Source: Glutamicibacter creatinolyticus (GTDB taxonomy: Bacteria; Actinomycetota; Actinomycetes; Actinomycetales; Micrococcaceae). From it: a stretch of DNA of 64,000 nt. Positions 35,018 through 44,277 of this stretch are shown here, piece after piece; positions within the stretch are counted from its first letter, which is position 1, and each line of letters begins with the position of its first letter. The notes beneath the pieces are model-generated. The model had not been told where the DNA came from and did no database searches. It was given only the letters and a program-made list of their open reading frames with translations. A program made the position numbers and the translations under genes. The stretch spans positions 1,240,001-1,304,000 of the forward strand of contig NZ_CP034412.1 of the NCBI RefSeq assembly GCF_006094275.1, given 5' to 3'.

Positions 35018-36139
35018 TTAAGCGTCCTGTCCCTTGTCGGGGTGAGAATTCTTGGCTTCTTCCCTGGCCTTCTTGGCGGCCACCAGTCCGGCGTGGGTGG
35101 GAGCCGGGGTCAGGTCGGCCGGGGCGCGGGATTCCATTTCCTTGCGCAGCTCGGGCAGCACGTGCTCGCCGAACATGTCCAGCTGGTTCAGCACGGTCTT
35201 CAGCGGCAGCCCGGCGTGGTCCACCAGGAACAGCTGGCGCTGGTAGTTGCCGAAGTACTCCTGGAAGGTCAAGGTCTTCTCCAGCACCTCCTGCGGGGAA
35301 CCAACGGTCAGCGGGGTCTGGGAGGTGAAGTCCTCCAGGGACGGGCCGTGGCCGTAGACCGGGGCGTTGTCGAAGTAGGGGCGGAATTCCTTGACCGCCT
35401 GCTGGCTGGTCTTGCCCATGTAGAACTGGCCGCCCAGGCCCACGATCGCCTGATCCGCCCGGCCGTGACCGTAGTGCTCGTAGCGCTCCCGGTACAGGCC
35501 GATCAGCTGCTGGTAGTGCTCCTTGGGCCAGAAGATGTTGTTGGCGAAGAAGCCATCGCCGTAGTAGGCGGCGATTTCGGCGATCTGCGGGGTGCGGATC
35601 GAGCCGTGCCACACGAACGGGGGCACATCATCCAGCGGACGTGGGGTGGAGGTGTAGTTCTGCAGCGGGGTGCGGTAGCGCCCCTCCCAGTTCACCACGT
35701 CCTCGTCCCACAGCCGGCGCAGCAGGTTGTAGTTCTCGATGGTCAGGTTCACCGAGTCCTGGATGTTCTTGCCGAACCACGGATAGACCGGGGCGGTGTT
35801 GCCGCGCCCGAGCACCAGGTCGGTGCGCCCGTTGGACAGGTGCTGGAGCATGGCGAAGTCCTCGGCGATCTTCACCGGATCATTGGTGGTGATCAGCGTG
35901 GTGCCGGTGGACAGGATGATCCGCTCGGTCTGCGCGGCAATGTAGGCCAGCGTGGTGGTGGGGGAGGAGGAGAAGAACGGACGGTTGTGGTGCTCACCGA
36001 TGGAGAAGACGTCCATCCCGATCTCTTCGACCTTCTTGGCGATGGCCACGATCGCGTCGATGCGTTCCTTCTCGGTGGGAATGGTGCCGTTGGTGGGGTC
36101 GCGGGTGATGTCACTGACGGTAAAGACACCGAACTGCAT
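35018..36139 (-). CDS. LLM-class flavin-dependent oxidoreductase (373 aa)
   Basis: Bacterial luciferase-like monooxygenase fold, using reduced FMN or F420. Recognisable regions are GMDVFSIGEHHNRPFFSSSP, TERIILSTGTTLITTNDPV and DLVLGRGNTAPVYPWFG. ATG 36139 follows GGAG; the longer open frame up to 36256 has no family similarity. Substrate unknown. It probably shares a transcript with the MarR gene downstream. Confidence 0.88.
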   Translation of the reverse strand: MQFGVFTVSDITRDPTNGTIPTEKERIDAIVAIAKKVEEIGMDVFSIGEHHNRPFFSSSPTTTLAYIAAQTERIILSTGTTLITTNDPVKIAEDFAMLQHLSNGRTDLVLGRGNTAPVYPWFGKNIQDSVNLTIENYNLLRRLWDEDVVNWEGRYRTPLQNYTSTPRPLDDVPPFVWHGSIRTPQIAEIAAYYGDGFFANNIFWPKEHYQQLIGLYRERYEHYGHGRADQAIVGLGGQFYMGKTSQQAVKEFRPYFDNAPVYGHGPSLEDFTSQTPLTVGSPQEVLEKTLTFQEYFGNYQRQLFLVDHAGLPLKTVLNQLDMFGEHVLPELRKEMESRAPADLTPAPTHAGLVAAKKAREEAKNSHPDKGQDA

Positions 36140-36327
36140 GGCGGGACTCCTTGTCCTGTTCGTGGTTCCGCTGGGCTTCAGCGACCAATCTATATGCGCA
36201 TGAATGTAATACCAAGTTGATCCGTCAATTATTCCCGTGTTGCAGATGACCCGCAAGAGACCTCCAGCCTAAGCCCGACCCCGCCAGCGCAGTTGCCGTC
36301 CATGGGGGTTCCTGCTGGCAAGGTACG

Positions 36328-37071
36328 GTGCCGGCCCCGGCGATAGCGGCCGAACGGATCAAGTTCTTCTCGCTGCGACCCCTCACCTGGATGTTGTGGC
36401 TGGGCACTATTTGCATGGTCGGCACCGCCTGGCTGCTTGGCGCCAGCGCCAAGGCCAGCGGCGACAACGGCTTTGACACCTATACCCCGGCACCCGAACT
36501 GGTGTTCTCGACCCTCCGGCTGGCCCAGCTGTTCTTCGCCACTGCGGCGGCCCTGTGCCTCACCACCGAGTACTCCTCAGGCACCATCACCTCCAGCCTG
36601 CAGGCAGTTCCGCGCCGCGGCGTGCTCTACGCTGCCAAGGCGGTGTTCCTGTTCGTCACCGGAACGGTAATGGGAATCGCTGGGGTGGGACTTGGCACCG
36701 TTCCGGCGGCCCTCTCCGCCGGAGAGTACGGAGTCTTTGACACCGTGGACCTGATCCGCGCGCTCGCCGGAGCCAGAGTGTACCTGGGGCTGATGATGCT
36801 CATGGTGCTGGGGATCGCGGCGCTGTGCCGCAACTCGGCGGGCACCATTGTTGCTGCCCTGGTCCTGCTGGTCGGCATGCCCCAGCTGCTGGGACTGGTG
36901 AATGTGCGGTGGATTTCCTCGGCCGTGGGCTATCTGCCCACTGCGGCCACGGTGCTGGTAACCGGCGCCGCTGAACCCTACAGCAGCGCGATGGCCCTGG
37001 GGGTCCTGCTGCTTTGGGCGGCCGGGCTGCTAACCGTTGGGCGCATGTCACTACTAATACGTGACACATAA
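36328..37071 (+). CDS. ABC-2 type transporter permease (247 aa), orphan
   Basis: About six membrane segments with the ABC-2 layout: N-terminal AAERIKFFSLRPLTW, an LAQLFFATAAALCLTTEYSSGTI segment and the conserved RRGVLYAAKA. The typical N-terminus is met from the GTG at 36328, which follows AAGG. These permeases normally pair with an ATPase gene, but none is next to it: the upstream neighbour is divergent and the downstream gene is a nuclease. It may use a distant ATPase or be a remnant of an operon. Cargo unknown. Confidence 0.75.
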   Translation: MPAPAIAAERIKFFSLRPLTWMLWLGTICMVGTAWLLGASAKASGDNGFDTYTPAPELVFSTLRLAQLFFATAAALCLTTEYSSGTITSSLQAVPRRGVLYAAKAVFLFVTGTVMGIAGVGLGTVPAALSAGEYGVFDTVDLIRALAGARVYLGLMMLMVLGIAALCRNSAGTIVAALVLLVGMPQLLGLVNVRWISSAVGYLPTAATVLVTGAAEPYSSAMALGVLLLWAAGLLTVGRMSLLIRDT

Positions 37072-37128
37072 AGTTGTTCCGATTGGCAGCGCCCGCCACG
37101 CCGGGGAGGTACGTTAAAACGCGTCAAC

Positions 37129-39054
37129 TTAATTGGAATGTTGAGTTGTAAAGTCAACTATCGTGGCGATACATTCGATCAGTGTTTCCGGGATGTCCTC
37201 GCGACTAGCATTTAAAGCTGCCGCACGATATACCGAAGCGTGTTTGGTTCGGAGAACCCCACCCTCGGCACTTAATGCATGCGTAAATGACGGCCACTTA
37301 TCTAGCTCTCGCTCAATATCCGTATGAAAAGCTGTAAAAATTCCGAACGAAGTTGTTTCGTCACCAAACTTGTATGGAATAGGGGTCGTGGAGTTAACTG
37401 AAACCCAGTCTACGATTTTATTCGTCGCGTCTTTATTGCTGCTATGTGCCTGTTTCTGTTTTTCTGGATTGTCATGGTTTTTAAGGAGACAAGTATCTGC
37501 ATCACCATCGAAAATGATATAGGTAGGCACATGTACGCTTTGGAGGATTTCGTATCCTAGGTGTAAGTTGTTTTTCCCCTGCATATTCAGTATCGAGATG
37601 CCGTGGAAGTGGAGATCCTTCCCAATTCTCGATCCAATAGCCTCAAGGATTACTTGGTCCGTGTCCCCTTCCACTAAAACTGCAGCATCGGCGAAAAAAC
37701 CTTCCGAGAACTGTGTAGGGAACCATTGCTGGACTTGTTTTAATACACTTCGAGCATCTTTTCCGGTCTTTTTTGCGATCTCACCGATATTCGATTGCTT
37801 AACAGTCGAACGCCCGTTGATAAGGTTCATACGTTTGAGATTTTCGAATTGGTCAGGTCGGATGAAGTAGGGGGAGTGCGTCCCTATTAGCACTTGAGTG
37901 CCCGGTGCCTCTGACAATTCAGACAGTACTTGCGCAAACGCTCGTGCCCGTGCGGGATGCTGAAAGATTTCGGGTTCTTCGACACAGATTACGAGCGCAG
38001 TTGAGGGACCCGTAGCTTCAGATTCAAGAACTTCATCGTTCTGAGCAGTAGCCATAGCTTGCATGACTGACATCATTACGGCTCTCTGAACGCCATGGCC
38101 TTGACGGGTAACATCATTGATGTTTCCCGCAATTTCGACTCTCGTTGTTACACTCGGATCGATCTTCGGATTAATCGATATTTCGTTGGGCTGAAATTCG
38201 AGGCGAGCACTTGGGACAAGACGTTCCAAAGTCGAGTTCACGCGAGTTGTTGCGGCAGCGGTGGTTGCCCGAATCTCTTCGTGGACTGCCGTATTTAGAT
38301 CTTGAAGCACATCAGCGTGTTTAGTGGACCACTCTTCTTTCGCTTTGCTGCCCGCGTTAGAAGTTAACGCGCCAATCAGGAGAGACAATGAGGAGCCTTT
38401 CCCGGTGCTCCCCACCTCGGCAGCAAGATCTGTGCCAGCTGGAATAAATATAACCTGGATAAGCTCTCGGATAATGTTCTGTCCGTTAATGCCGAACATA
38501 TGATTAGCGTCCGAACTCTGAACAGCTTCTAGCTTGCCGCGGTTTTGAGGTGCATCCTCCCAGGAGGCGAGTGCGCTCCATACTGCGTCTTTGGACGGCG
38601 ACGACCCAAGATCGGGAAGATCGCTATGTTCTTGCCGCAGATTGACGTATTCGGGCCGGAATTCTCCTACTTTGGTCATCTGCCGAATTTTTGCAAAGTT
38701 AGGACCTTGGAGCGCGCGTCCTACGACCTTCACTTTGTTATCTTTTGTCCATGTCTTGCGAAAAGTTGCAGTACTCCCGCGTCCATACTCTTTTAGTAAT
38801 TCACGGTCCAATGTGTTCAAATCAGTAAAAGTAACTTCTACCTCGATTTGGTCAGAGCTACTGGAATCACTTCCTGGAGCTTTGAAGAGATCGTCCTCGT
38901 GGAGTTCGCGGCCATTTACGAACCAATCCAAGGCGTGTAGCACAGTAGATTTCCCACATCCGTTTGGTCCGACGAGGACAGCATAATCTTCGATGTCTAC
39001 GTCAAGCTTCTCTAGCGAACGAAATCCTCGAACTGATATTTTGCAAATTTTCAT
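37129..39054 (-). CDS. OLD-family ATPase/TOPRIM nuclease (641 aa)
   Basis: N-terminal SMC-like ABC ATPase: Walker A GPNGCGKST (29-37), signature-like GHGVQRAVM (about 319-327), Walker B ALVICVEEPE (353-362), His loop THSPYF (392-397). C-terminal TOPRIM: VLVEGDTD (459-466) and FDGDAD (515-520), the metal-binding acidic set of OLD nucleases. Family members cut DNA and serve in phage defence or repair. No UvrD-like helicase lies beside it, so it is not a Gabija pair; a solitary class 1 OLD fits. The gene is far AT-richer than its neighbours, which suggests recent gain. Confidence 0.88.
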   Translation of the reverse strand: MKICKISVRGFRSLEKLDVDIEDYAVLVGPNGCGKSTVLHALDWFVNGRELHEDDLFKAPGSDSSSSDQIEVEVTFTDLNTLDRELLKEYGRGSTATFRKTWTKDNKVKVVGRALQGPNFAKIRQMTKVGEFRPEYVNLRQEHSDLPDLGSSPSKDAVWSALASWEDAPQNRGKLEAVQSSDANHMFGINGQNIIRELIQVIFIPAGTDLAAEVGSTGKGSSLSLLIGALTSNAGSKAKEEWSTKHADVLQDLNTAVHEEIRATTAAATTRVNSTLERLVPSARLEFQPNEISINPKIDPSVTTRVEIAGNINDVTRQGHGVQRAVMMSVMQAMATAQNDEVLESEATGPSTALVICVEEPEIFQHPARARAFAQVLSELSEAPGTQVLIGTHSPYFIRPDQFENLKRMNLINGRSTVKQSNIGEIAKKTGKDARSVLKQVQQWFPTQFSEGFFADAAVLVEGDTDQVILEAIGSRIGKDLHFHGISILNMQGKNNLHLGYEILQSVHVPTYIIFDGDADTCLLKNHDNPEKQKQAHSSNKDATNKIVDWVSVNSTTPIPYKFGDETTSFGIFTAFHTDIERELDKWPSFTHALSAEGGVLRTKHASVYRAAALNASREDIPETLIECIATIVDFTTQHSN

Positions 39055-39545
39055 GGCAGGCCCCTTATGTTCTTTTGTCAGATCAAATCACGAAGGTGGA
39101 CCAAGTCCAAATGTGAACTAGACTGTGCCGATCCTGCCGCCCAAGAAAGACAATCATCTCGGTACTGCATCGATCACTTCGTTGATGCCTCGTCTAAGCT
39201 TCAGCTGCTAGAAGATGGATGGAATGTCTGCCGAGGTCACCATTTTTCTCCGCTAAACGGATAGGTGGGGAGAGGTTGGGAGGCAACAAGAGTTAGAGGG
39301 AGCTACGGCATACATCTCAGTTTTGGGGCAGGAGTCATCTAATTAGACTCATCAAGACCAAAATCTGTTCCATAGTGACCCCCGATCCGTGCAATTCGTC
39401 GATTGCATCCGGTCAGTATCCTTGCTTGTCAGCCTACGTGTATTCCTCCCCATTTACTATCTCGAAGCTGAGGCACATGTGCGTCTCTCGCGGCTTGCAA
39501 AAACGCGACGATCGGGCCCAAAAGCTTGCCAGACTAGAGGCGAGT
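39055..39545. other. AT-richer intergenic region next to the OLD gene
   Basis: About 490 bases with composition like the OLD gene. A 65-codon open frame (39067-39264) lacks a ribosome site and recognisable features. No attachment-site repeat or integrase was seen. It probably holds the OLD promoter and the boundary of the acquired segment. Confidence 0.4.
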
Positions 39546-42500
39546 TTACTCCTGGTCCTTGTGGCCCTTCTCCTTCTTCAGCATTTCCTCGACCTCGCGG
39601 CGTTCCTTTCGGGTCACCGGGATCTGCCCGGTCTTCGGGTTGATCAGATCGGCATCCGAGGACTGGACCCGCTGGGCGGTTTTGCGGGCCTTGGACAACA
39701 GGGTGTCGGACTCCGCATCCACCGCAGCAGGCTCACCGTCGGCCGGAACCGGGGCGTGGGCGCCCACCGCGGCCGCGGTGCCGTACTTGGCATCACGCTT
39801 GGCCTGGCGGCGGGCCGCGCTCCGCTCCTTGCGCCCCTCCACCAGACGGTAGAGCACCGGCACCAGGATCAGGGTCAGCAGGGTGGAGGTGACCAGGCCG
39901 CCAATGACCACCACGGCCAGCGGCTGGGAGATGAACCCGGAGTGACCGGTCAACCCCAAGGCCATGGGCAGCAGCGCGAAGATCGTGGCGGCACTGGTCA
40001 TCAGGATGGGGCGCAGACGCTGGCGGGCACCATGGGTGATGGCATCATCCAGGCTCATGGCCGCGCGCTCCGGGGTGTCCAGCCGGTATTGGTTGATCAA
40101 GTCGATCAGCACGATCGCGTTGGTCACCACGATGCCCACCAGCATCAGCATGCCGATCAGGGAGGGCAGGCCCAGCGGGGTGCCGGTCAACAGCAGCAGG
40201 CCAATCGAACCGGTGGCCGCGAACGGGATGGAGACCAGCAGGATCAGCGGCTGGATCAGCGACTTGAACGTGGCCACCATGATCACGTACACGATCGCCA
40301 CGGCGGCAATCAGCGCCAGGTACAGCTGCTGGAAGGACTCGGCCTGCTCGGTGGCGGCGCCGCCGAGCTTCACGCTGGCACCCTCGGGCAGATCCATGGA
40401 ATCCAGCTTGTTGGTGACCTCCGTGGAGACAGCACCCAGGGCGTTCTCTTCCGGGGTGAGGCTGACCGTGGCGATGCGCTCGTTGTTCGAGGTGGTCACC
40501 ACCTGCTCAACCTTCTCGATCTTCACCTCGGCCAGGTCGGAGAGCTGCTTGACGCCGGTGGCGGTGGGGATCTTCAGTTCCTCCAGCTGCTTCTGGCTGG
40601 TCAGCTCATCGGGTTCACCGATGTGGATCTGCAGGTCGGTGAAGTCGATGCGCAGCGTTCCGGCCGGGATGGGGGAGAGCTGGGAGGCGACAATCCCGGC
40701 CAGCTGGGATTCGGTCATCCCGGCCTCGGCGGCCTTTCTCGCGTCGATGTCCACGGTCACCTGTTCGCGCTTCTCCGAGAGGTTGTCGGTGATGCCCGTG
40801 ACCTGGCCGATGCCGGAGAGCTGCTCGCGCACGGAGGTGGTGGCCTCGGAGAGAATCCCCTCATCCGGGGCGCTGACCTCCACGGTCACATCCGAGCTCA
40901 TCATGCTGCCCGAACCGGCGGCCACGGTGATCTCCTGGTCCTTGGGCAGGTTCAGGTCCTGGATGTCGCTGCGCACCCGGTCGGCCAGTTCCTCCTGGTC
41001 CAGGTCCGCATCGGTGATGACGGTGAAGCTGGCGGTATCCGAGCCGGCGGCCCCCATCATGGCGCTGAGCATGTCGCCTGAGCTGCCCACGGTCAGCTGC
41101 ACGTCCTCGATGCCCTCGGTGTCCTGCAGCAGGTTTTCGACCTTTTCGGCCTGTTCCAAGGTGGTGTCCAGTGCGGTGCCGGTCGGCATCTTCTGGGTGA
41201 TCTGCAGGGAGTTCTCCCCGGTGCCGCCGAGCAGGTTGGTGTTCAGCAGCGGGGTCATGGCCACGGTGCCGCCCAGGATCAGCACCGAGACCAGCAGGGT
41301 GATCACCGGGTGCTTCTGGGTGCCGCGCAGCACCGGTGCGTAGCTGCGCTGCATCGCGCCCTTGTTCTCGGCCGTGTGGGCGGTCTTCGCCTGGCCGGTG
41401 CCCGGGCGGTGCGGCAGGAACCAATAGGCCAGCACCGGAACAATGGTCAGCGACACCAGCAGCGAAGCCAGCAGGGCAATGGTCATGGTCAGCGCGAACG
41501 GACGGAACAGCTCCCCGGCCATGCCGGCCACCAGCGCCACCGGCAGAAACACTGCCACAGTGGTCAGCGTCGCCGAGGTGATCGCCCCGGCGACCTCGCG
41601 CACCGCCAGCAGGATCGCCTGGCGCTTTTCCTGGCCGTAGGACAGGTGGCGCTTGATGTTCTCAATGACCACAATCGAGTCATCCACCACGCGGCCAATG
41701 GAGATGGTCAGCGCGCCCAGGGTGAGCATGTTCAGGGTGTAGCCGAACACGTTCATCCCAATGAAGGTGACCATCAGCGACAGCGGGATGGAGATCGCAG
41801 TGACCAGAGTGGAGCGGATGGAGAACAGGAAGATCAGGATCACCAGCACCGCGAAGACCAGGCCGAGCAGGCCCTCGGTCGCCAGCGAATTGATGGACTG
41901 TTCAATGAAGGGGGCCTGGTCGAAGACCGTGGTGATCGTTGCCCCGTTGCCCAGTTCGGATTCCAGCTGGCCAATGATGTCCTGCACCGCGTGGGAGATT
42001 CCCACGGTATCACCGTCCGGGGTCTTGGTGATGGAGACCGACAGGGTTTCGGCGCCGTTGGTGCGGGTGATGCTAGTGGCGTCATCGGCCTCGATAGAGA
42101 CCTTGGAGACGTCCTTGAGCAGCACCGGGCCGCTGTCGGAGGTGATGGGGATTTCGCGGATCTTTTCCAGCGTATCGGGGGCCGAACCGGCGATCACCGG
42201 CAGCTCCAGGCCCTCGGTGTCCAGCGAGCCCACCGGCATCGGGGAGCCGGCGTTTTCGATCGCGTCCTTGATGTCCGAGGTGTTCAGGCCCTTGGCGGCC
42301 AGCTTCTGCTCATCGGGCAGCACCAGGATGTGCTGGGCGGCGCCACCGGAAACCGACGCCTCGCGTACCCCGTCGATCTTGCGCAGCTTGGGCAGCGCGA
42401 TGCGCTCCACATCATCATGCAGCTTTTCCAGGGACTCATCCGAAGCCACGGCCAGGTAGGCGACCGGCAGGTCGGAGACCGAGCCGGCGAAGGAGGAAGG

Positions 42501-42875
42501 TTCCACGTCCTCCGGCAACTGGTTCTTCGCGTTGGAGATCGCGCGCTCCACCTGCGAGCGGGCCCGGTCCATGTCGGTGCCGTACTCGAACATCAGGGAG
42601 ATCGAGGCGAAGCCGGTGCGTGAGGTGGCCGAGGATGACTCCAGGCCCTCCACCGCCTGCATCGAGGTTTCCAGCGGGCGGGCCACCTGCTCGTCCACCA
42701 CTTCGGGGCTGGCCCCAGGCTGGGAGGCCATGACGGCGATCTGTGGGAACTCCAGGGAAGGAATCAATTCCTGCTTCAGGGAGCCCATCGAGATCAAACC
42801 GAAGATGGCCGAGAATACCGTGATCAGTGCGATCAAGGCACGGTTCTTCAAAGACAGATTGGCCAAGCGCTGCAT
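39546..42875 (-). CDS. RND efflux transporter permease, AcrB/SwrC-like (1109 aa)
   Basis: Twelve membrane segments with two large extracellular loops, as in the AcrB/HAE family: NRALIALITVFSAIFGLISMGSLKQELIPSLEFPQIAV at the N-terminus, the GRVVDDSIVVIENIKRHL segment with proton-relay aspartates in TM4, and the repeated half from about residue 510. It drives export of toxic or amphipathic compounds with the proton gradient. No membrane-fusion or outer-channel partner is adjacent, as in other Gram-positive SwrC-like pumps. A charged C-terminal tail of about 110 residues is added. Substrate unknown. Confidence 0.93.
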   Translation of the reverse strand: MQRLANLSLKNRALIALITVFSAIFGLISMGSLKQELIPSLEFPQIAVMASQPGASPEVVDEQVARPLETSMQAVEGLESSSATSRTGFASISLMFEYGTDMDRARSQVERAISNAKNQLPEDVEPSSFAGSVSDLPVAYLAVASDESLEKLHDDVERIALPKLRKIDGVREASVSGGAAQHILVLPDEQKLAAKGLNTSDIKDAIENAGSPMPVGSLDTEGLELPVIAGSAPDTLEKIREIPITSDSGPVLLKDVSKVSIEADDATSITRTNGAETLSVSITKTPDGDTVGISHAVQDIIGQLESELGNGATITTVFDQAPFIEQSINSLATEGLLGLVFAVLVILIFLFSIRSTLVTAISIPLSLMVTFIGMNVFGYTLNMLTLGALTISIGRVVDDSIVVIENIKRHLSYGQEKRQAILLAVREVAGAITSATLTTVAVFLPVALVAGMAGELFRPFALTMTIALLASLLVSLTIVPVLAYWFLPHRPGTGQAKTAHTAENKGAMQRSYAPVLRGTQKHPVITLLVSVLILGGTVAMTPLLNTNLLGGTGENSLQITQKMPTGTALDTTLEQAEKVENLLQDTEGIEDVQLTVGSSGDMLSAMMGAAGSDTASFTVITDADLDQEELADRVRSDIQDLNLPKDQEITVAAGSGSMMSSDVTVEVSAPDEGILSEATTSVREQLSGIGQVTGITDNLSEKREQVTVDIDARKAAEAGMTESQLAGIVASQLSPIPAGTLRIDFTDLQIHIGEPDELTSQKQLEELKIPTATGVKQLSDLAEVKIEKVEQVVTTSNNERIATVSLTPEENALGAVSTEVTNKLDSMDLPEGASVKLGGAATEQAESFQQLYLALIAAVAIVYVIMVATFKSLIQPLILLVSIPFAATGSIGLLLLTGTPLGLPSLIGMLMLVGIVVTNAIVLIDLINQYRLDTPERAAMSLDDAITHGARQRLRPILMTSAATIFALLPMALGLTGHSGFISQPLAVVVIGGLVTSTLLTLILVPVLYRLVEGRKERSAARRQAKRDAKYGTAAAVGAHAPVPADGEPAAVDAESDTLLSKARKTAQRVQSSDADLINPKTGQIPVTRKERREVEEMLKKEKGHKDQE

Positions 42876-43251
42876 GCGGATGCGGTCCTATGCGTTGAAA
42901 GATGAAAAGAGCTTGGTTTAACTTTAGTTCGTTGGCAGACGACAACAGAATCTGGAGCGGGATTCCGAGAAAATCATCCCTAAGGATGAAGGCTGAAGGA
43001 AACGTCCTCGGTCACGTTCCGGTGCGGGGTACGTGCTCCTTCGAGTACGTGCTAACCGGATTTTGCGCGAAGTCGGGTATCCAGGCAAAAGCTCCGTTCT
43101 TGCGCGTCTTCTTCGGCCCATGCACGCAGAATGCGAGCACGTGTTCGGTCCCGTGCGCGACCGACTGCAGGTCTTTCTGCCAAGCGCGTTAACGGCGGAG
43201 CAATCGTTGCGATCACTTACTGGGAGGGAAAGCGGCCGGCCTTGTTAAGCT
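42876..43251. other. Divergent intergenic region, no gene seen
   Basis: 376 bases between the RND pump and the membrane protein. The plus-strand open frames here have no ribosome site and no similarity I recognise. A small hairpin CATCC/GGATG lies near 42980. It must hold both promoters; no clear operator palindrome was seen and no regulator gene is adjacent. Confidence 0.4.
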
Positions 43252-44055
43252 ATGCCCATGAAAGCCAGGCAGTGGTTAGTCAGCTCCGCCGGAACCGCAG
43301 TTCCGCGACTGATTTCGATGGTCTTTGCGGGCATGGCCGCAGCGCTTTTCTTCGCCTCCGCAGTCTTCCAGCAGCGCGCCTCGCACGCAAGATGGGTCAC
43401 CGCTTTGGAGACGCAAGGACCGGACAGCTTGTCTATCGAAAGCCACGAGTACGATTACTATCTGCCAATCGCCGGTTACATTCCAATCCCGGACACCGGC
43501 GTGCCGTTGGGGATCGGGTTGATGCTGCAGAGCGCGGGGGTATTCATGCTGTTGCTCTGCCTGCTCAGCGCGGCCCGCCCCAGCGACAAGATAATGCTGA
43601 GCCTGCAACTTTTGTTGGGATTGCTGGTGATTCCGGGCTATGCCATTATCGGGGATAACGCGATACGTTCCGAGCTCGCCGGCGTTCCTGCCGACCTGAA
43701 CTGGTCGTCCCCGGTCTTGTTGACCACCGAATTCGCGTTCGTCCCGTTGATTGCCCTGTGCATTTTGTGCTGGCGTTGGTTTCCGGCCCTGGCGATCGCC
43801 TGCTTCTTCCTGCTCGGCACGACGATCCTCGGCAATATCATCATTTATCTATTGGTGGCCCCGTTGGTCGCCGGATACACGTCACATGACACAACCCCGG
43901 GTACCGAAACGATCATGGCGCTGAGCACTGCGGCGGCAGGAGTAGCCATGCTCGTGGTGATCTTCGCGCTTATCAGCCGGCGGCGCGGCCTACGCGCGAA
44001 TGCCCTGACCGCTGGAATCGCAGCGGGTGCCACGAACAACCCCCAAGCGGGTTGA
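43252..44055 (+). CDS. Membrane protein of unknown function (267 aa)
   Basis: I do not recognise the family with confidence. It has about six membrane segments (roughly 18-38, 84-104, 112-130, 155-175, 180-205 and 222-242), with a loop of about 45 residues outside after the first. The DYYLPIAGYIPIPDTGVPLG region resembles a conserved extracellular loop. Start at ATG 43252; a second ATG two codons later is equally possible. It is divergent from the RND pump. Confidence 0.7.
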   Translation: MPMKARQWLVSSAGTAVPRLISMVFAGMAAALFFASAVFQQRASHARWVTALETQGPDSLSIESHEYDYYLPIAGYIPIPDTGVPLGIGLMLQSAGVFMLLLCLLSAARPSDKIMLSLQLLLGLLVIPGYAIIGDNAIRSELAGVPADLNWSSPVLLTTEFAFVPLIALCILCWRWFPALAIACFFLLGTTILGNIIIYLLVAPLVAGYTSHDTTPGTETIMALSTAAAGVAMLVVIFALISRRRGLRANALTAGIAAGATNNPQAG

Positions 44056-44224
44056 GGGCTAACAGCTCAAGGGATGACGGGACCATCGATTTGCTGGCCC
44101 AATTCGGTGCGAAGAGGCTACGGACGAGTCCACTGACCCGCGCCTGCTTCTTCATGCTTCGGAGTCCTGGTCGCGCTAAAGGCTCCCTTGATTTGTTGAG
44201 GTACGCGCGTCTTAAAAACAGAAG

Positions 44225-44265
44225 ACCCTGGCCACGAGCATTTTCGAGCTACTCGTGGCCAGGGT
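44225..44265 (-). terminator. Terminator of mqo
   Basis: ACCCTGGCCACGAG (44225-44238) pairs with CTCGTGGCCAGGGT (44252-44265). On the minus strand the stem is followed by a T-rich stretch, so it ends mqo transcription. Confidence 0.82.
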
Positions 44266-44277
44266 TCTGCAGGACGC

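Noticed and set aside
37129-39054. Gabija system
   Set aside because: A GajA-like protein is present, but there is no GajB UvrD-like helicase next to it on either side.
39067-39264. 65-codon ORF beside the OLD nuclease as a possible antitoxin or accessory gene
   Set aside because: No ribosome site and no recognisable domain; not enough to call a partner.
39375-41081. 568-codon plus-strand open frame opposite the RND pump
   Set aside because: Antisense shadow of a high-GC gene: rich in His, Gln, Gly and Arg, no domain pattern, and the opposite strand encodes a clear AcrB-like protein.
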